A model generated the notes under the pieces. The model had not been told where the DNA came from. It worked only from the letters and a program-made list of their open reading frames with translations, and did no database searches. A stretch of DNA of 64,000 nucleotides from Terriglobia bacterium (GTDB lineage: Bacteria; Acidobacteriota; Terriglobia; Bryobacterales; UBA6623): assembly GCA_009838515.1 (NCBI GenBank), contig VXRL01000016.1, positions 62,001 to 126,000 of the forward strand, given 5' to 3'. The position numbers were made by a program, and so were the translations under genes. Positions within the stretch are counted from its first letter, which is position 1, and each line of letters begins with the position of its first letter. Positions 1-8,261 of this stretch are shown piece by piece.

Positions 1-237
1 GCACGTGTGCAGCTCTCGGCGGAGCTCTTCAATGCGTTCGACATAGACAACGTCGAATTCGGGGGATTCAACACGGTATTCGGACCGGGTCTGGACCTAG
101 GATCGGGCGAGGCGATCGGGCCGCAGGCAAACTTCATGCGGCTGAGGGACGAGAATGGCTCGTACGACCGCGGAAACCGCCAGATACCGAGCGTAAGCCC
201 ACTCCAGCTTCAGATCGGGGCGCGGTTCTTCTTCTAG
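1..237 (+). CDS. C-terminal end of a TonB-dependent outer-membrane receptor (5' truncated by window)
   Basis: The reading frame is open from base 1, so the gene begins outside the window; only 78 codons remain. The segment contains the pattern ELFNAFDIDNVEF, typical of the last strands of SusC/OmpA-barrel receptors where ELFNxFN motifs precede the final strand, and it ends in the aromatic run GARFFF, the terminal beta-strand signal recognised by the BAM assembly machinery. The complete receptor at 18128-21409 ends the same way (aromatic C-terminus after a FNAFNTP motif), which supports the assignment. Role by family: ligand uptake across the outer membrane; the substrate cannot be told from this fragment. 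Confidence 0.75.
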   Translation, partial: ARVQLSAELFNAFDIDNVEFGGFNTVFGPGLDLGSGEAIGPQANFMRLRDENGSYDRGNRQIPSVSPLQLQIGARFFF

Positions 238-545
238 CCGCAATTTCCGGCGCAAACGGCCGACCGGCTGGGGCCGCTTGGGCCAAATCTTCCTCTAGCG
301 GAGAGCACGGTCACCTCCGAACACCGGCCCGTTGTCCTGCCGCACCACCACCGACCTCTCCAAACCAAAGAGGCCATTTCCGAGCTCCCCCGTTGGTCTA
401 GGAGATCGGGCGAATTCGTGGACCCAGATTCCAAGCATTTCAGTCCTACTGTGCCCCGCTGTCTGACAAGGATCCTGCCCAGGCTGGTGTCGTTGTGCTC
501 CGGACCCGCGTGTGCTAACTGTGAATGGCCATGGAAACGGGCGTG
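238..545. other. Gene-free spacer between the receptor tail and phoD-like gene
   Basis: About 300 bases with no credible coding frame on either strand; the open frames here lack ribosome binding sites and look like GC-driven shadows. No strong inverted repeat or promoter consensus was recognised. It must hold the upstream signals of the following lipoprotein gene. Confidence 0.5.
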
Positions 546-2237
546 ATGGTAATTGCGCGGAAGACGTTGTTTCTGTCTGTGCTGGCCTCGCTGTTGGGCT
601 GTTCATCCGGAGAGGAACGCCCGTTCAAGGGGTACGCACCCTCCGATGCGTACATGGAAGGGGACGATCATCCTTACTACGGCAGCGAGACTCCGTGGGA
701 CCTCCGGTTCTTTACAGAGCACATCGAGACCCTCGCAAAACGACGCGGCCAGCGGCAGATGCTCGACATCGTGAAGGGCCGGGCCGACGATGCAGCCAAA
801 TACGCCGAGGAAACGCTTCTGGCCGATCCAGGAGATCTGGAGTCGATGTTCAACCTGTCGGTTGCGCAGGCTCAGCTAGGACAACTCGACCAAGCCGTTG
901 AGACCATGCGACAGGCGCTGGACGGAGGCCTTCCGATCGAGCGGTTCGTCGCGGGTCCTAGGAACCTCCTGAAGCCGTTGGTGGAATCCGATGCGTTCCG
1001 GGGTGAGCTTGTCCGGCGCAATGTCAGCCTGATCCACGGCCCGATGGTCGGCGCGGTGACAGCCACCAGTGCCCGATTCTGGGTACGCACGGCCAAGGAG
1101 GCCGAAATTCGGGTCATTGTCCACCCGGACATTCAATCGGATCCCGTCCGGACGCACGTCAGTGCCGACTACACGGCAGTCACCGAGGTGCGGGGACTTC
1201 AGCCCGACACGGCTTATACGTACGAGGTCACGATCGACGGGGACGCGACGACCGGACCCGATCATCCCTTGTTCCGCACGTTTCCTGCCGCAGGTGCTCC
1301 GGCCAAGTTCGCGGTGGGTTTCGGGGGTGGAGCCGGGTACGTTCCAGAGCACGAGCAAATGTGGGACGTGATCCGATCGCACGGCCCTCTCGCATTTCTG
1401 TTTCTTGGTGACAACGTGTACGTTGACCTGCCAGAGATGCCGAACGGGCTGCACTACTACACGTACTACCGGCGGCAGTCGCGGCCCGAGTTCCGTCGCT
1501 TGGTTGCCGCGACGTCCGTGTACGCCATTTGGGATGACCATGACAGCGGCACGGATGACGTCTGGCTTGGGCCGTACGTGGACCAGCCACCTTGGAAGCT
1601 TCCGCTCTTCCAGCAGTTCCGCGAGAACTGGAACAATCCGTCCTATGGTCTCGATGGGCACCCTGGCGCGTGGTTCAGCTTCGTAATCGGTGACGTGGAA
1701 TTCTTCCTGCTGGACTGCCGGTTCTACCGGACCAACCCTTATGTAGCACCGAAGACCATGCTGGGTCCGGTCCAGAAGAAGTGGCTGTTCGAGCGGCTCC
1801 AACAATCCGCGAGCAGTTTCAAGGTGATCGCCTCGTCAGTACCGTGGGCATTCGAGTCCAAAGGCGATGCTGTCGATACCTGGAACGGATTCCGTGAGGA
1901 GCGTACTGAGATCTTCGACTTCCTCGCCGAGAACAGGATCGGGGGGGTGATCCTGATTTCTGCAGATCGCCACCGTTCGGATGCTTGGAGGATCGAGCGC
2001 CCCAACGGCTACCCGCTGTACGAATTCGAGAGCTCACGCCTCACCAATGAAGCCGTTCACGAATTGATGCCGGGAGCCCTGTTCGGCTACAACGAGAAGC
2101 AGTCGTTTGGCCTTCTGGCGTTTGACACCACCGTTCCGGATCATACGGTCACGTATCGGATTGTGAGTATCGACAACGAAGTCAAGGCCGCCCTTTTGCT
2201 GCATCGCAGCGAACTCGCCCACGCCGGCACGCACTAG
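546..2237 (+). CDS. PhoD-like metallophosphatase, lipoprotein, with TPR-like N-terminal part
   Basis: A 563-aa exported phosphodiesterase/alkaline phosphatase D family protein. The start chosen gives a short basic n-region, a hydrophobic stretch and lipobox SLLGC; ATGs at 525 and 531 are alternatives that only lengthen the n-region. Residues about 75-120 read as one TPR-like helical pair (SMFNLSVAQAQLGQLDQAVE). From about residue 150 there is an N-terminal PhoD Fn3-like domain, then the catalytic metallophosphatase motifs FLGDNVYVD (about 285), WDDHDSGTDD (about 329), LLDCRFYR and ISADRHRSDAWR. These match the Fe/Ca-dependent PhoD fold, which hydrolyses phosphate mono- or diesters outside the cytoplasm. 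The TPR-like insertion between signal and catalytic domain is unusual for the family. Substrate unknown. Confidence 0.88.
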   Translation: MVIARKTLFLSVLASLLGCSSGEERPFKGYAPSDAYMEGDDHPYYGSETPWDLRFFTEHIETLAKRRGQRQMLDIVKGRADDAAKYAEETLLADPGDLESMFNLSVAQAQLGQLDQAVETMRQALDGGLPIERFVAGPRNLLKPLVESDAFRGELVRRNVSLIHGPMVGAVTATSARFWVRTAKEAEIRVIVHPDIQSDPVRTHVSADYTAVTEVRGLQPDTAYTYEVTIDGDATTGPDHPLFRTFPAAGAPAKFAVGFGGGAGYVPEHEQMWDVIRSHGPLAFLFLGDNVYVDLPEMPNGLHYYTYYRRQSRPEFRRLVAATSVYAIWDDHDSGTDDVWLGPYVDQPPWKLPLFQQFRENWNNPSYGLDGHPGAWFSFVIGDVEFFLLDCRFYRTNPYVAPKTMLGPVQKKWLFERLQQSASSFKVIASSVPWAFESKGDAVDTWNGFREERTEIFDFLAENRIGGVILISADRHRSDAWRIERPNGYPLYEFESSRLTNEAVHELMPGALFGYNEKQSFGLLAFDTTVPDHTVTYRIVSIDNEVKAALLLHRSELAHAGTH

Positions 2238-2478
2238 CGCCTGCGGGTGAACTGATGCGGAGGCGAGCCGTCCAGCGTCCCAAGTTGAATTCAGCCCTCC
2301 GCTTCCGGAGTTGACGACCGCACTTAGGGTCCGACGAGCCCGCAGGCTGTGCAGTCAGCTCCCCTGCGCCGCACACACCCGCATGGGCTCCCGTGGGTGG
2401 CGACGCCGGACCGAGGTAAGTGTCAAGACTTGCTGTGCTACGCTTGGATTTTTGCCGGCAGCGGGCTCCGGCAGTGTC

Positions 2479-3930
2479 ATGCTTCTGGAGCTTTCGTCGA
2501 TCCGCAAGAGCTTCGGCGGCGTTCACGCGCTACTTGACGGCACCCTACATGTTGATTCCGGCCAAGTGCATGCCCTAGTCGGAGAGAACGGCGCGGGCAA
2601 GTCGACCCTGATGAAGATCGTGGCCGGCATGTTGCGCCGGGACGGCGGCGAGATGCGCTGGAAGGGCGCAAGCGTCGATTTCGCCCAGCCCGCCGACGCG
2701 CACGATGTCGGCATCCACATGGTCCACCAAGAGTCGCTGCTGGCTCCGCATCTGACTGTCGCCCAGAACGTCTTTCTCGGCCGCGAGCGCATGCGCGGGT
2801 TTCGCTTGGATCGGAAAGGCATGATCGACGGCGCGGCAGAGATCTTGGAATCCCATCACTTCCCGGTCAAGGCGGACTGGAGAGTCGAGACTCTGAGCCC
2901 GGCACAAAAGCAAATCGTCGAGATCTGCCGCGCGCTGCACGGCAACCCGTCGCTGCTGATATTCGACGAACCAACGTCCTCTCTCTCGGACGCCGAGGCT
3001 TCCGAGGTCTTCCGCACGGTACGCGCCCTGCGTGACAAAGGCATCGGAATCATTTACATCACGCACCGCTTGGTCGAACTCGAACAAATCGCCGATCACG
3101 TCACGATCCTGCGTGACGGCCGCACAATTCAAAGCTGTCCGGCAGCCGATACCACCACGGGCGAGATCGTGCACCACATGGTAGGCCGCGACATCTCCTC
3201 ATCCAAGCAGCGCCACAAGCTGCCCCCTGGGGAGACCCGCCTGAACGTGAGCCTCCCTGGCGTTCAGTTCGAATTGAGGGCGGGCGAGATCGTCGGCATG
3301 GCCGGCCTGATCGGGGCGGGCCGCACGGAGGTGTGCGAAACGATCTTCGGCATCACACCGGCAGAGTCCGGCACGATCACCGTCAACGACAAGCCAGCTG
3401 ACATCAGGTCTCCGAACGATGCCGTAGCCGCTGGTATCGCGCTCGTAACGGAGGATCGCCAGCGCACCGGCCTAGCCGTCGACCTCTCGATTCGCACGAA
3501 TACCACGCTGGCAAACTTGGATGCGCTATGCACGGCGGAGGTGGTGCAGGTCTCCAAAGAGAAGGCCGTCACCGAGCAGCTACGCGAGAAGCTACAGATG
3601 CAAGCCGACTCTGTGGAGCAAAAGGCTTCCGAGCTCAGCGGCGGAAACCAGCAAAAGGTCGTGATTGCAAAGTGGATGTTCCGCGATACCGACGTTGTGT
3701 TGTTCGACGAACCGACCCGCGGCATTGACGTGGGCGCTAAGGCCGAGGTGTTCGTGCTAATGGACGAACTAGCTAGGCAGGGCAAGGCGATCCTGATGGT
3801 CAGTTCGGAGTTGCCGGAATTGCTGCAGGTCGCAGATCGGATCTTGGTCATGCGCGAAGGCGAGCTGGTCGCGGAACTGCCGCACGAGACGACGCAGCAG
3901 GAAATCATGCACCACGCCGTGACACAGTAG
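2479..3930 (+). CDS. Sugar ABC transporter ATP-binding protein (RbsA/MglA type, two NBDs)
   Basis: A 483-aa ATPase with two tandem nucleotide-binding domains, the layout of ribose/galactose importer subunits. NBD1 has Walker A GENGAGKSTL, signature-like LSPAQKQIVEI, Walker B LLIFDEPTSSLS and switch ITHRL. NBD2 has the degenerate P-loop GLIGAGRTE (no lysine, as is normal for RbsA), an intact signature LSGGNQQKV and Walker B VVLFDEPTRGID. The start was placed at the ATG before LLELSSIRKSFGG because the longer frame upstream is arginine-rich and not conserved in this family. It is followed after 15 bases by its permease, so they form one unit. No periplasmic sugar-binding protein gene lies beside it, so the substrate cannot be inferred. 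Confidence 0.93.
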   Translation: MLLELSSIRKSFGGVHALLDGTLHVDSGQVHALVGENGAGKSTLMKIVAGMLRRDGGEMRWKGASVDFAQPADAHDVGIHMVHQESLLAPHLTVAQNVFLGRERMRGFRLDRKGMIDGAAEILESHHFPVKADWRVETLSPAQKQIVEICRALHGNPSLLIFDEPTSSLSDAEASEVFRTVRALRDKGIGIIYITHRLVELEQIADHVTILRDGRTIQSCPAADTTTGEIVHHMVGRDISSSKQRHKLPPGETRLNVSLPGVQFELRAGEIVGMAGLIGAGRTEVCETIFGITPAESGTITVNDKPADIRSPNDAVAAGIALVTEDRQRTGLAVDLSIRTNTTLANLDALCTAEVVQVSKEKAVTEQLREKLQMQADSVEQKASELSGGNQQKVVIAKWMFRDTDVVLFDEPTRGIDVGAKAEVFVLMDELARQGKAILMVSSELPELLQVADRILVMREGELVAELPHETTQQEIMHHAVTQ

Positions 3931-3945
3931 CGAGAACGAACAGCG

Positions 3946-4887
3946 ATGCCGAGAGAATCCTCCGTTGTCCAGCGGTTCCTGCCGTTCATCAGCCTGGCCG
4001 CGCTGTTCGTGATCCTGTCGATCGCGTCTCCGTACTTCTTGACGGCCACGAACATCTCCAGCGTGATCCGCCAGACGGTCGTGATCAACATCATGGCGCT
4101 GGGCATGACGCTTGTCATCGTTTCGGGAGGCATCGACCTATCGGTAGGGTCGATCCTCGCATTCTCGGGCGTGGTCGGGACGATGACGATGGTCTCCACG
4201 GACTCGGTCATGTTGGGGATCCTGGCAGGCATCGTTAGCGGCGCGCTGTGGGGCTGCGCTAACGGGCTGATGATCGCGCGCATGCGCATCCCGCCGTTCA
4301 TCGTGACTCTGGGCACGCTAGGAATCGTCCGTGGCCTGACGCTGGTAATCTCCGGCGGCTTGCCCGTGGTCGGGTTGCCGAAGGAGCACGGCTTCCTAGG
4401 AGAGGGCACAGTCGGCCCGGCACCGTTCGTGCTGGTAGTCCTGATCGCCTGCGTCATCTTGGCGCATTTCGTGCTGCACTCGACCAAACTGGGGCGTTAT
4501 ACGTACGCGATCGGCAGCAACGAAGCCGCGGCGGTCTACGCCGGCATACCGGTGGGCCGCTTCAAGGTTGCAATCTATGCCATCTGCGGATTGCTGACCG
4601 GCCTGGCCGGAATGATCGAGACGTCCCGCCTGATGACGGGCCAGCCCACGGCGGGCGTCACGTATGAACTGCAGGTGATCGCGGCGGTGGTGATTGGCGG
4701 CGGCAGCCTCGCCGGCGGCGAGGGCACTGTGATCGGGACGCTAATCGGCGCGTTCATCATGGGCCTGCTGTCGAACGGCAGTGACCTGCTGGGAATCAAT
4801 CCGTACTGGCAGCAGGTAATCATCGGAGCGATCATCATCTTGGCCGTGGCGCTGGATGTGGCCCGCAAGCGACGCTTCGCCTCCTGA
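3946..4887 (+). CDS. ABC transporter permease, RbsC/branched-chain sugar permease family
   Basis: A 313-aa polytopic inner-membrane protein with about eight to ten hydrophobic helices. Family hallmarks are GGIDLSVGSILAFSG in the first third, PPFIVTLGTLGIVRG in the middle, and YAIGSNEAAAVYAGIP followed by the late GGGSLAGGEGTVIGT motif, all typical of RbsC-like permeases (BPD_transp_2). It lies 15 bases after the ATPase gene and is certainly co-transcribed with it. Together they would form the membrane core of an ATP-driven sugar importer; the binding protein must be encoded elsewhere or be absent. Confidence 0.93.
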   Translation: MPRESSVVQRFLPFISLAALFVILSIASPYFLTATNISSVIRQTVVINIMALGMTLVIVSGGIDLSVGSILAFSGVVGTMTMVSTDSVMLGILAGIVSGALWGCANGLMIARMRIPPFIVTLGTLGIVRGLTLVISGGLPVVGLPKEHGFLGEGTVGPAPFVLVVLIACVILAHFVLHSTKLGRYTYAIGSNEAAAVYAGIPVGRFKVAIYAICGLLTGLAGMIETSRLMTGQPTAGVTYELQVIAAVVIGGGSLAGGEGTVIGTLIGAFIMGLLSNGSDLLGINPYWQQVIIGAIIILAVALDVARKRRFAS

Positions 4888-4983
4888 TCCGCCTCCCGTC
4901 CCGCAGGAAGCGCGGCACGATCCGTTTGCTGCCTGTAGAGGCACGCGACCGGAGCTTGCAGGAATCTGTAGAATTGAACCGTC

Positions 4984-5799
4984 ATGGATTGCCGAACCGG
5001 AGGTGCCGGGACCTGCCTTGCCATCGCAGCGGTGGCGATGGTCTTCGTTTGGCTGCCCCTAGCCGCCCAAGACAACGCGGCGCCAAGGGCCTACGACGGG
5101 CATCCCGACCTAAACGGCGTATGGCAAGCCATCGGCACGGCCCACTGGAACCTAGAGGACCATCCCTCAGGCCCCGGGCATCCAGACCTCGGGGCGATCG
5201 GGGCGATCCCTCCGGGTCAGGGCGTGGTACTCGGCGGCGAGATCCCGTACTTGGAAAGCGCTCGGCAGCAACGGCAGAAGAACTTCGAGAATCGCATGAC
5301 CGAAGATCCGGAAGCGAAGTGCTTCCTGCCGGGCGTGCCACGAGCCACGTACCTACCCTACCCGCTGCAGATCATCCAAGGCGACCGCAAGATCATGATC
5401 CTGTATGGCTTCGCCGAGGCCAATCGCACCATCCACATGGACAAGGAGACTCCTGAGCCGCCGCCGCTGGACAGCTGGATGGGGCGTTCGCATGGGCGCT
5501 GGGAAGGCGACACGCTCATCGTGGAATCGGAAGGTTTCAACGGCCAGGCATGGCTTGACCGGGCCGGCAATTTCGCCAGTTCCTCGTTGCGGGTGGAGGA
5601 ACGCTACACGCCGCTCGGCGCGCACGCCATCATGTACGAGGCCACTCTGACAGATCCCGAGGTTTTCTCTCGTCCATGGACCATCCGGCTGCCGCTGTAC
5701 CGGCGCTTGGAGGAGGATGCCCGCGTGCTGGAGTTCAAGTGTGTCGAGTACGCCGAGGATCTGATGTACGGCCACCTACGCAGGGAGCCCACCCGTTGA
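4984..5799 (+). CDS. Secreted GRWEGDT-family protein, function unknown (paralogue 1)
   Basis: A 271-aa protein with a signal peptide ending near LPLAAQ. The mature part starts HPDLNGVWQ, continues with a conserved CFLPGVPRA segment, the motif GRWEGDTLIVES and a late ERYTPLG...YEATLTDP segment. The same order of motifs occurs in the genes at 5822-7561 and 8262-9236, so this is a local paralogue family. From memory such proteins are numerous in Acidobacteriota genomes and are annotated only as hypothetical. A TAGAAT hexamer lies 12 bases before the ATG, so the transcript may have a very short leader. It opens a tight gene run with the next two genes (22-base gap). No catalytic function can be assigned. 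Confidence 0.8.
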   Translation: MDCRTGGAGTCLAIAAVAMVFVWLPLAAQDNAAPRAYDGHPDLNGVWQAIGTAHWNLEDHPSGPGHPDLGAIGAIPPGQGVVLGGEIPYLESARQQRQKNFENRMTEDPEAKCFLPGVPRATYLPYPLQIIQGDRKIMILYGFAEANRTIHMDKETPEPPPLDSWMGRSHGRWEGDTLIVESEGFNGQAWLDRAGNFASSSLRVEERYTPLGAHAIMYEATLTDPEVFSRPWTIRLPLYRRLEEDARVLEFKCVEYAEDLMYGHLRREPTR

Positions 5800-5821
5800 C
5801 GACTGACGAGGTTCATTCGCT

Positions 5822-7561
5822 ATGACCTTTCTCCGCACAATCGCTTTCGCCGCCGTGACCGGAGCCGTCTCGGCACCGGCGATGTTCGCCGCAGAACTCC
5901 ATCACATCCAGATCACTGCCGCCAGTCCTTCGGAAGCGGTGCGCTGGTATAGCAGGCACTTCGACTGCCAGTCCGTCTCCGGCCGGCCGGACACCGCCGA
6001 CTGCGACGGCGTGGAGCTTATATTCGCGGTCCAGCCCATGATGGGCAGCTCGCAAGGGACAGGCGTCAACCACATTGGATTTTCCTACGCAGACGTCGTC
6101 TCCAAGATGGCCGAGCTGGAAGCGGTGGGCGTGAGGGGTTCCGGCGTGCGACTGCAACGCTTCGACGACGGGTCGACGCTGCGCGAGCTTCCGGGCATGT
6201 ACCTGCACGGGTTTGTGTTCGACCCGTGGGGCACGCGCATCGAAGTGCTGCAAGACCCGCAGAACGAAGGCTTTCACCAGGTGCATCTCAGCGCAGTGGA
6301 TCCGGCCGAGACTCTGGACTGGTACCGCAAGGCGCTCGGCGGCACGCCGGCCAAGTTCAAGGGCCGCGAGAATGCGCTACGCTTCGGCGACGTGTGGCTG
6401 TTCGCGTCCCCTCACCCCGATGGCACGCCTGCCCCGACGCGGTCCCGCGCAGTCTCCCACATCGCGTTCGACGTGCCTGACCTAGGGCAGGCCGAGCCGA
6501 ACATGCGGCGCAGCGGAGCGGATTTCGAATCCGAGCCGGAGACGCCTCCCAACGCCCGCAGCCGGGCTAAACGGGCATTCGTGCGCGGCCCGGACAATGT
6601 GAGAATCGCCATCGTGGAGTCCGGCTACGCCGGAATCGAAAGCAAGTTCGAGGCGGTGGCATCGCAGGAGGCGGCCGAACCCTACTCCGTGCCCCGCACG
6701 CCATGGGGCGAGCCGGACATGCAGGGCGTGTGGACAGGGAACGCCGCTCACGGCATTCCGCTAGAGCGGCCGCAGGACCTGGCGGATGTCGAAGCGCTGA
6801 CGCCCGAGCAGGCGGCCGCGCGCCGAGAGCGGGGCACGCTAGGCAGCATTTGGGGGTATGAGCGCGAATGGCGCGACACAACCTTGGGCTACGACAAGAT
6901 GCCGCCGTCCACGCAAGTGTCAATGATCGTCGATCCGCCGAACGGCAGGTTGCCCGAGCTGACCGCCGAGGGAAAGCGCATGGCCGCTGAAGCGCAAGAG
7001 GAGCGGGCGAGGAAGGCGGGCCAGACGCCGGATGGCCCCGAGGATCTGGGCATGTATCACCGCTGCATCACGCGCGGCCTGCCCGGATTGATGATGCCGT
7101 CGATCTACAACAACGGCCTGCAGATCGTGCAAGGGCCGGGATTTGTGGCCGTCCAAAAGGAGATGATTCACGAAACGCGCGCGATCCCGACGAAGCCGCG
7201 CAAGCCCGTGGGCGACAGACTCACTTCTTGGCTCGGCGATTCGCAGGGCCGCTGGGAAGGCGACACGCTCGTGGTGGAGACGAGCCGCCTCAATGGTCGG
7301 GCCGGTTATCGCGGCGCGACCGCGGCCGCCCGCCTGACAGAAAGGTTCACGCGCATCGGCCCGACCAAGTTGCGCTACGAATTCACCATCGACGACCCGA
7401 CCGTCTGGGTGCAGCCGTGGACGGCAACGTTCGCGTTCGACCTAGACGACGAGCAGTACGAACTGGTGGAGTACGCCTGCCACGAGGGCAACTACGGCAT
7501 GTTCAACGCCCTCAGCGGCGCGCGCGCCCGCGACAAGCAGGCGGCGCAATCCGGCGAATGA
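5822..7561 (+). CDS. Secreted fusion: two VOC (glyoxalase-like) domains plus GRWEGDT-family domain
   Basis: A 579-aa exported protein. A signal peptide (residues 1-23) is followed by two vicinal-oxygen-chelate modules: about 25-130 (ELHHIQITAASPSEAVRWYS ... FVFDPWGTRIEVLQDP) and about 148-255 (HQVHLSAVDPAETLDWYRKA ... HIAFDVPD). Residues about 285-579 repeat the family domain of the neighbouring genes (PWGEPDMQGVW, CITRGLPG, GRWEGDTLVVE, LVEYACHEGNYG). VOC pairs bind a metal and act as lyases, dioxygenases or binding proteins; the histidine and glutamate positions (HHI, IEV) are present in domain 1. The fusion suggests the GRWEGDT domain acts together with a small-molecule-binding module outside the cytoplasm. 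Its stop overlaps an ATG of the next frame (ATGA). Confidence 0.85.
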   Translation: MTFLRTIAFAAVTGAVSAPAMFAAELHHIQITAASPSEAVRWYSRHFDCQSVSGRPDTADCDGVELIFAVQPMMGSSQGTGVNHIGFSYADVVSKMAELEAVGVRGSGVRLQRFDDGSTLRELPGMYLHGFVFDPWGTRIEVLQDPQNEGFHQVHLSAVDPAETLDWYRKALGGTPAKFKGRENALRFGDVWLFASPHPDGTPAPTRSRAVSHIAFDVPDLGQAEPNMRRSGADFESEPETPPNARSRAKRAFVRGPDNVRIAIVESGYAGIESKFEAVASQEAAEPYSVPRTPWGEPDMQGVWTGNAAHGIPLERPQDLADVEALTPEQAAARRERGTLGSIWGYEREWRDTTLGYDKMPPSTQVSMIVDPPNGRLPELTAEGKRMAAEAQEERARKAGQTPDGPEDLGMYHRCITRGLPGLMMPSIYNNGLQIVQGPGFVAVQKEMIHETRAIPTKPRKPVGDRLTSWLGDSQGRWEGDTLVVETSRLNGRAGYRGATAAARLTERFTRIGPTKLRYEFTIDDPTVWVQPWTATFAFDLDDEQYELVEYACHEGNYGMFNALSGARARDKQAAQSGE

Positions 7562-7575
7562 CGGGGGAACCAAGA

Positions 7576-7995
7576 ATGACACGCACGACAGCCGCCGCCC
7601 TGTCCGGAGTCGGGCTGGCCGCGTTGCTGGCTATCGGCCCGCTCGCGGCGCACCATGCCTTCTCCTCGGAGTTCGATGCCGAACAGCCCGTCCGCTTGCG
7701 CGGCAAGATCACCAAGATGGAGTGGATCAACCCGCACGCTTGGATGCACATCGAGGTTACAACCGACCAAGGCGCGACGGAGAATTGGATGATCGAGGCC
7801 GGTCCGCCCGGAGCCTTGGTGCGCCGGGGCTGGCGCAAGGATTCGGTGAAGCCCGGAGTCGAGGTGCTGGTCGAGGGCTACCGTGCGATCGACGGTACCA
7901 ACAAGGCCAACGGCCGCGACGTAACACTGCCGGACGGGACGAGGCTGTTCGCGGGCTCTTCGGGCACGGGCGCGCCATACGACGACCGGCCGTAG
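7576..7995 (+). CDS. DUF6152 family exported protein
   Basis: A 139-aa protein with a cleavable signal peptide and the mature N-terminus HHAFSSEFDAEQPVRLRGKI, followed by KMEWINPHAWMHIEV and a late DGRDVTLPDG-like stretch (here NGRDVTLPDGTRLF). This is the DUF6152 pattern, a small secreted beta-barrel-like domain of unknown function common in Acidobacteriota and Proteobacteria. An in-frame ATG at 7558 overlaps the previous stop, but the ATG at 7576 is preceded by GGGGGAACCAAGA, a good ribosome binding site, and gives a normal signal peptide. Its position between two GRWEGDT-family genes suggests a joint extracytoplasmic function. Confidence 0.88.
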   Translation: MTRTTAAALSGVGLAALLAIGPLAAHHAFSSEFDAEQPVRLRGKITKMEWINPHAWMHIEVTTDQGATENWMIEAGPPGALVRRGWRKDSVKPGVEVLVEGYRAIDGTNKANGRDVTLPDGTRLFAGSSGTGAPYDDRP

Positions 7996-8261
7996 CTTCA
8001 AGAGAAGGGACCAAAGCTATACACAGTCTGGCCGAGCCGCGGATTTCGGGCTCGGCAGCACACCGTTCGAGCCTATAATCGCAGAGTGCGGAACGTCCAA
8101 GGCCGCCGTGCCCAGCCGCTGCGCGACGCGTGGGGGCGCGGCTGTCTTGGCCGGAGTGCCGCGATCGTCCATGGCGAGGCAAGCAAGGAACCGACCGCAT
8201 TGAAATCTCGATTCATCGCTTCGCTCTCGAGTGCGATCTACTGCGCCGGAAGGAGATTCAA

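Noticed and set aside
876-1805. Long antisense open frame of 309 codons across the PhoD-like gene
   Set aside because: Lies entirely opposite a gene with clear catalytic motifs; codon pattern is the mirror of GC-rich third positions, no start signal.
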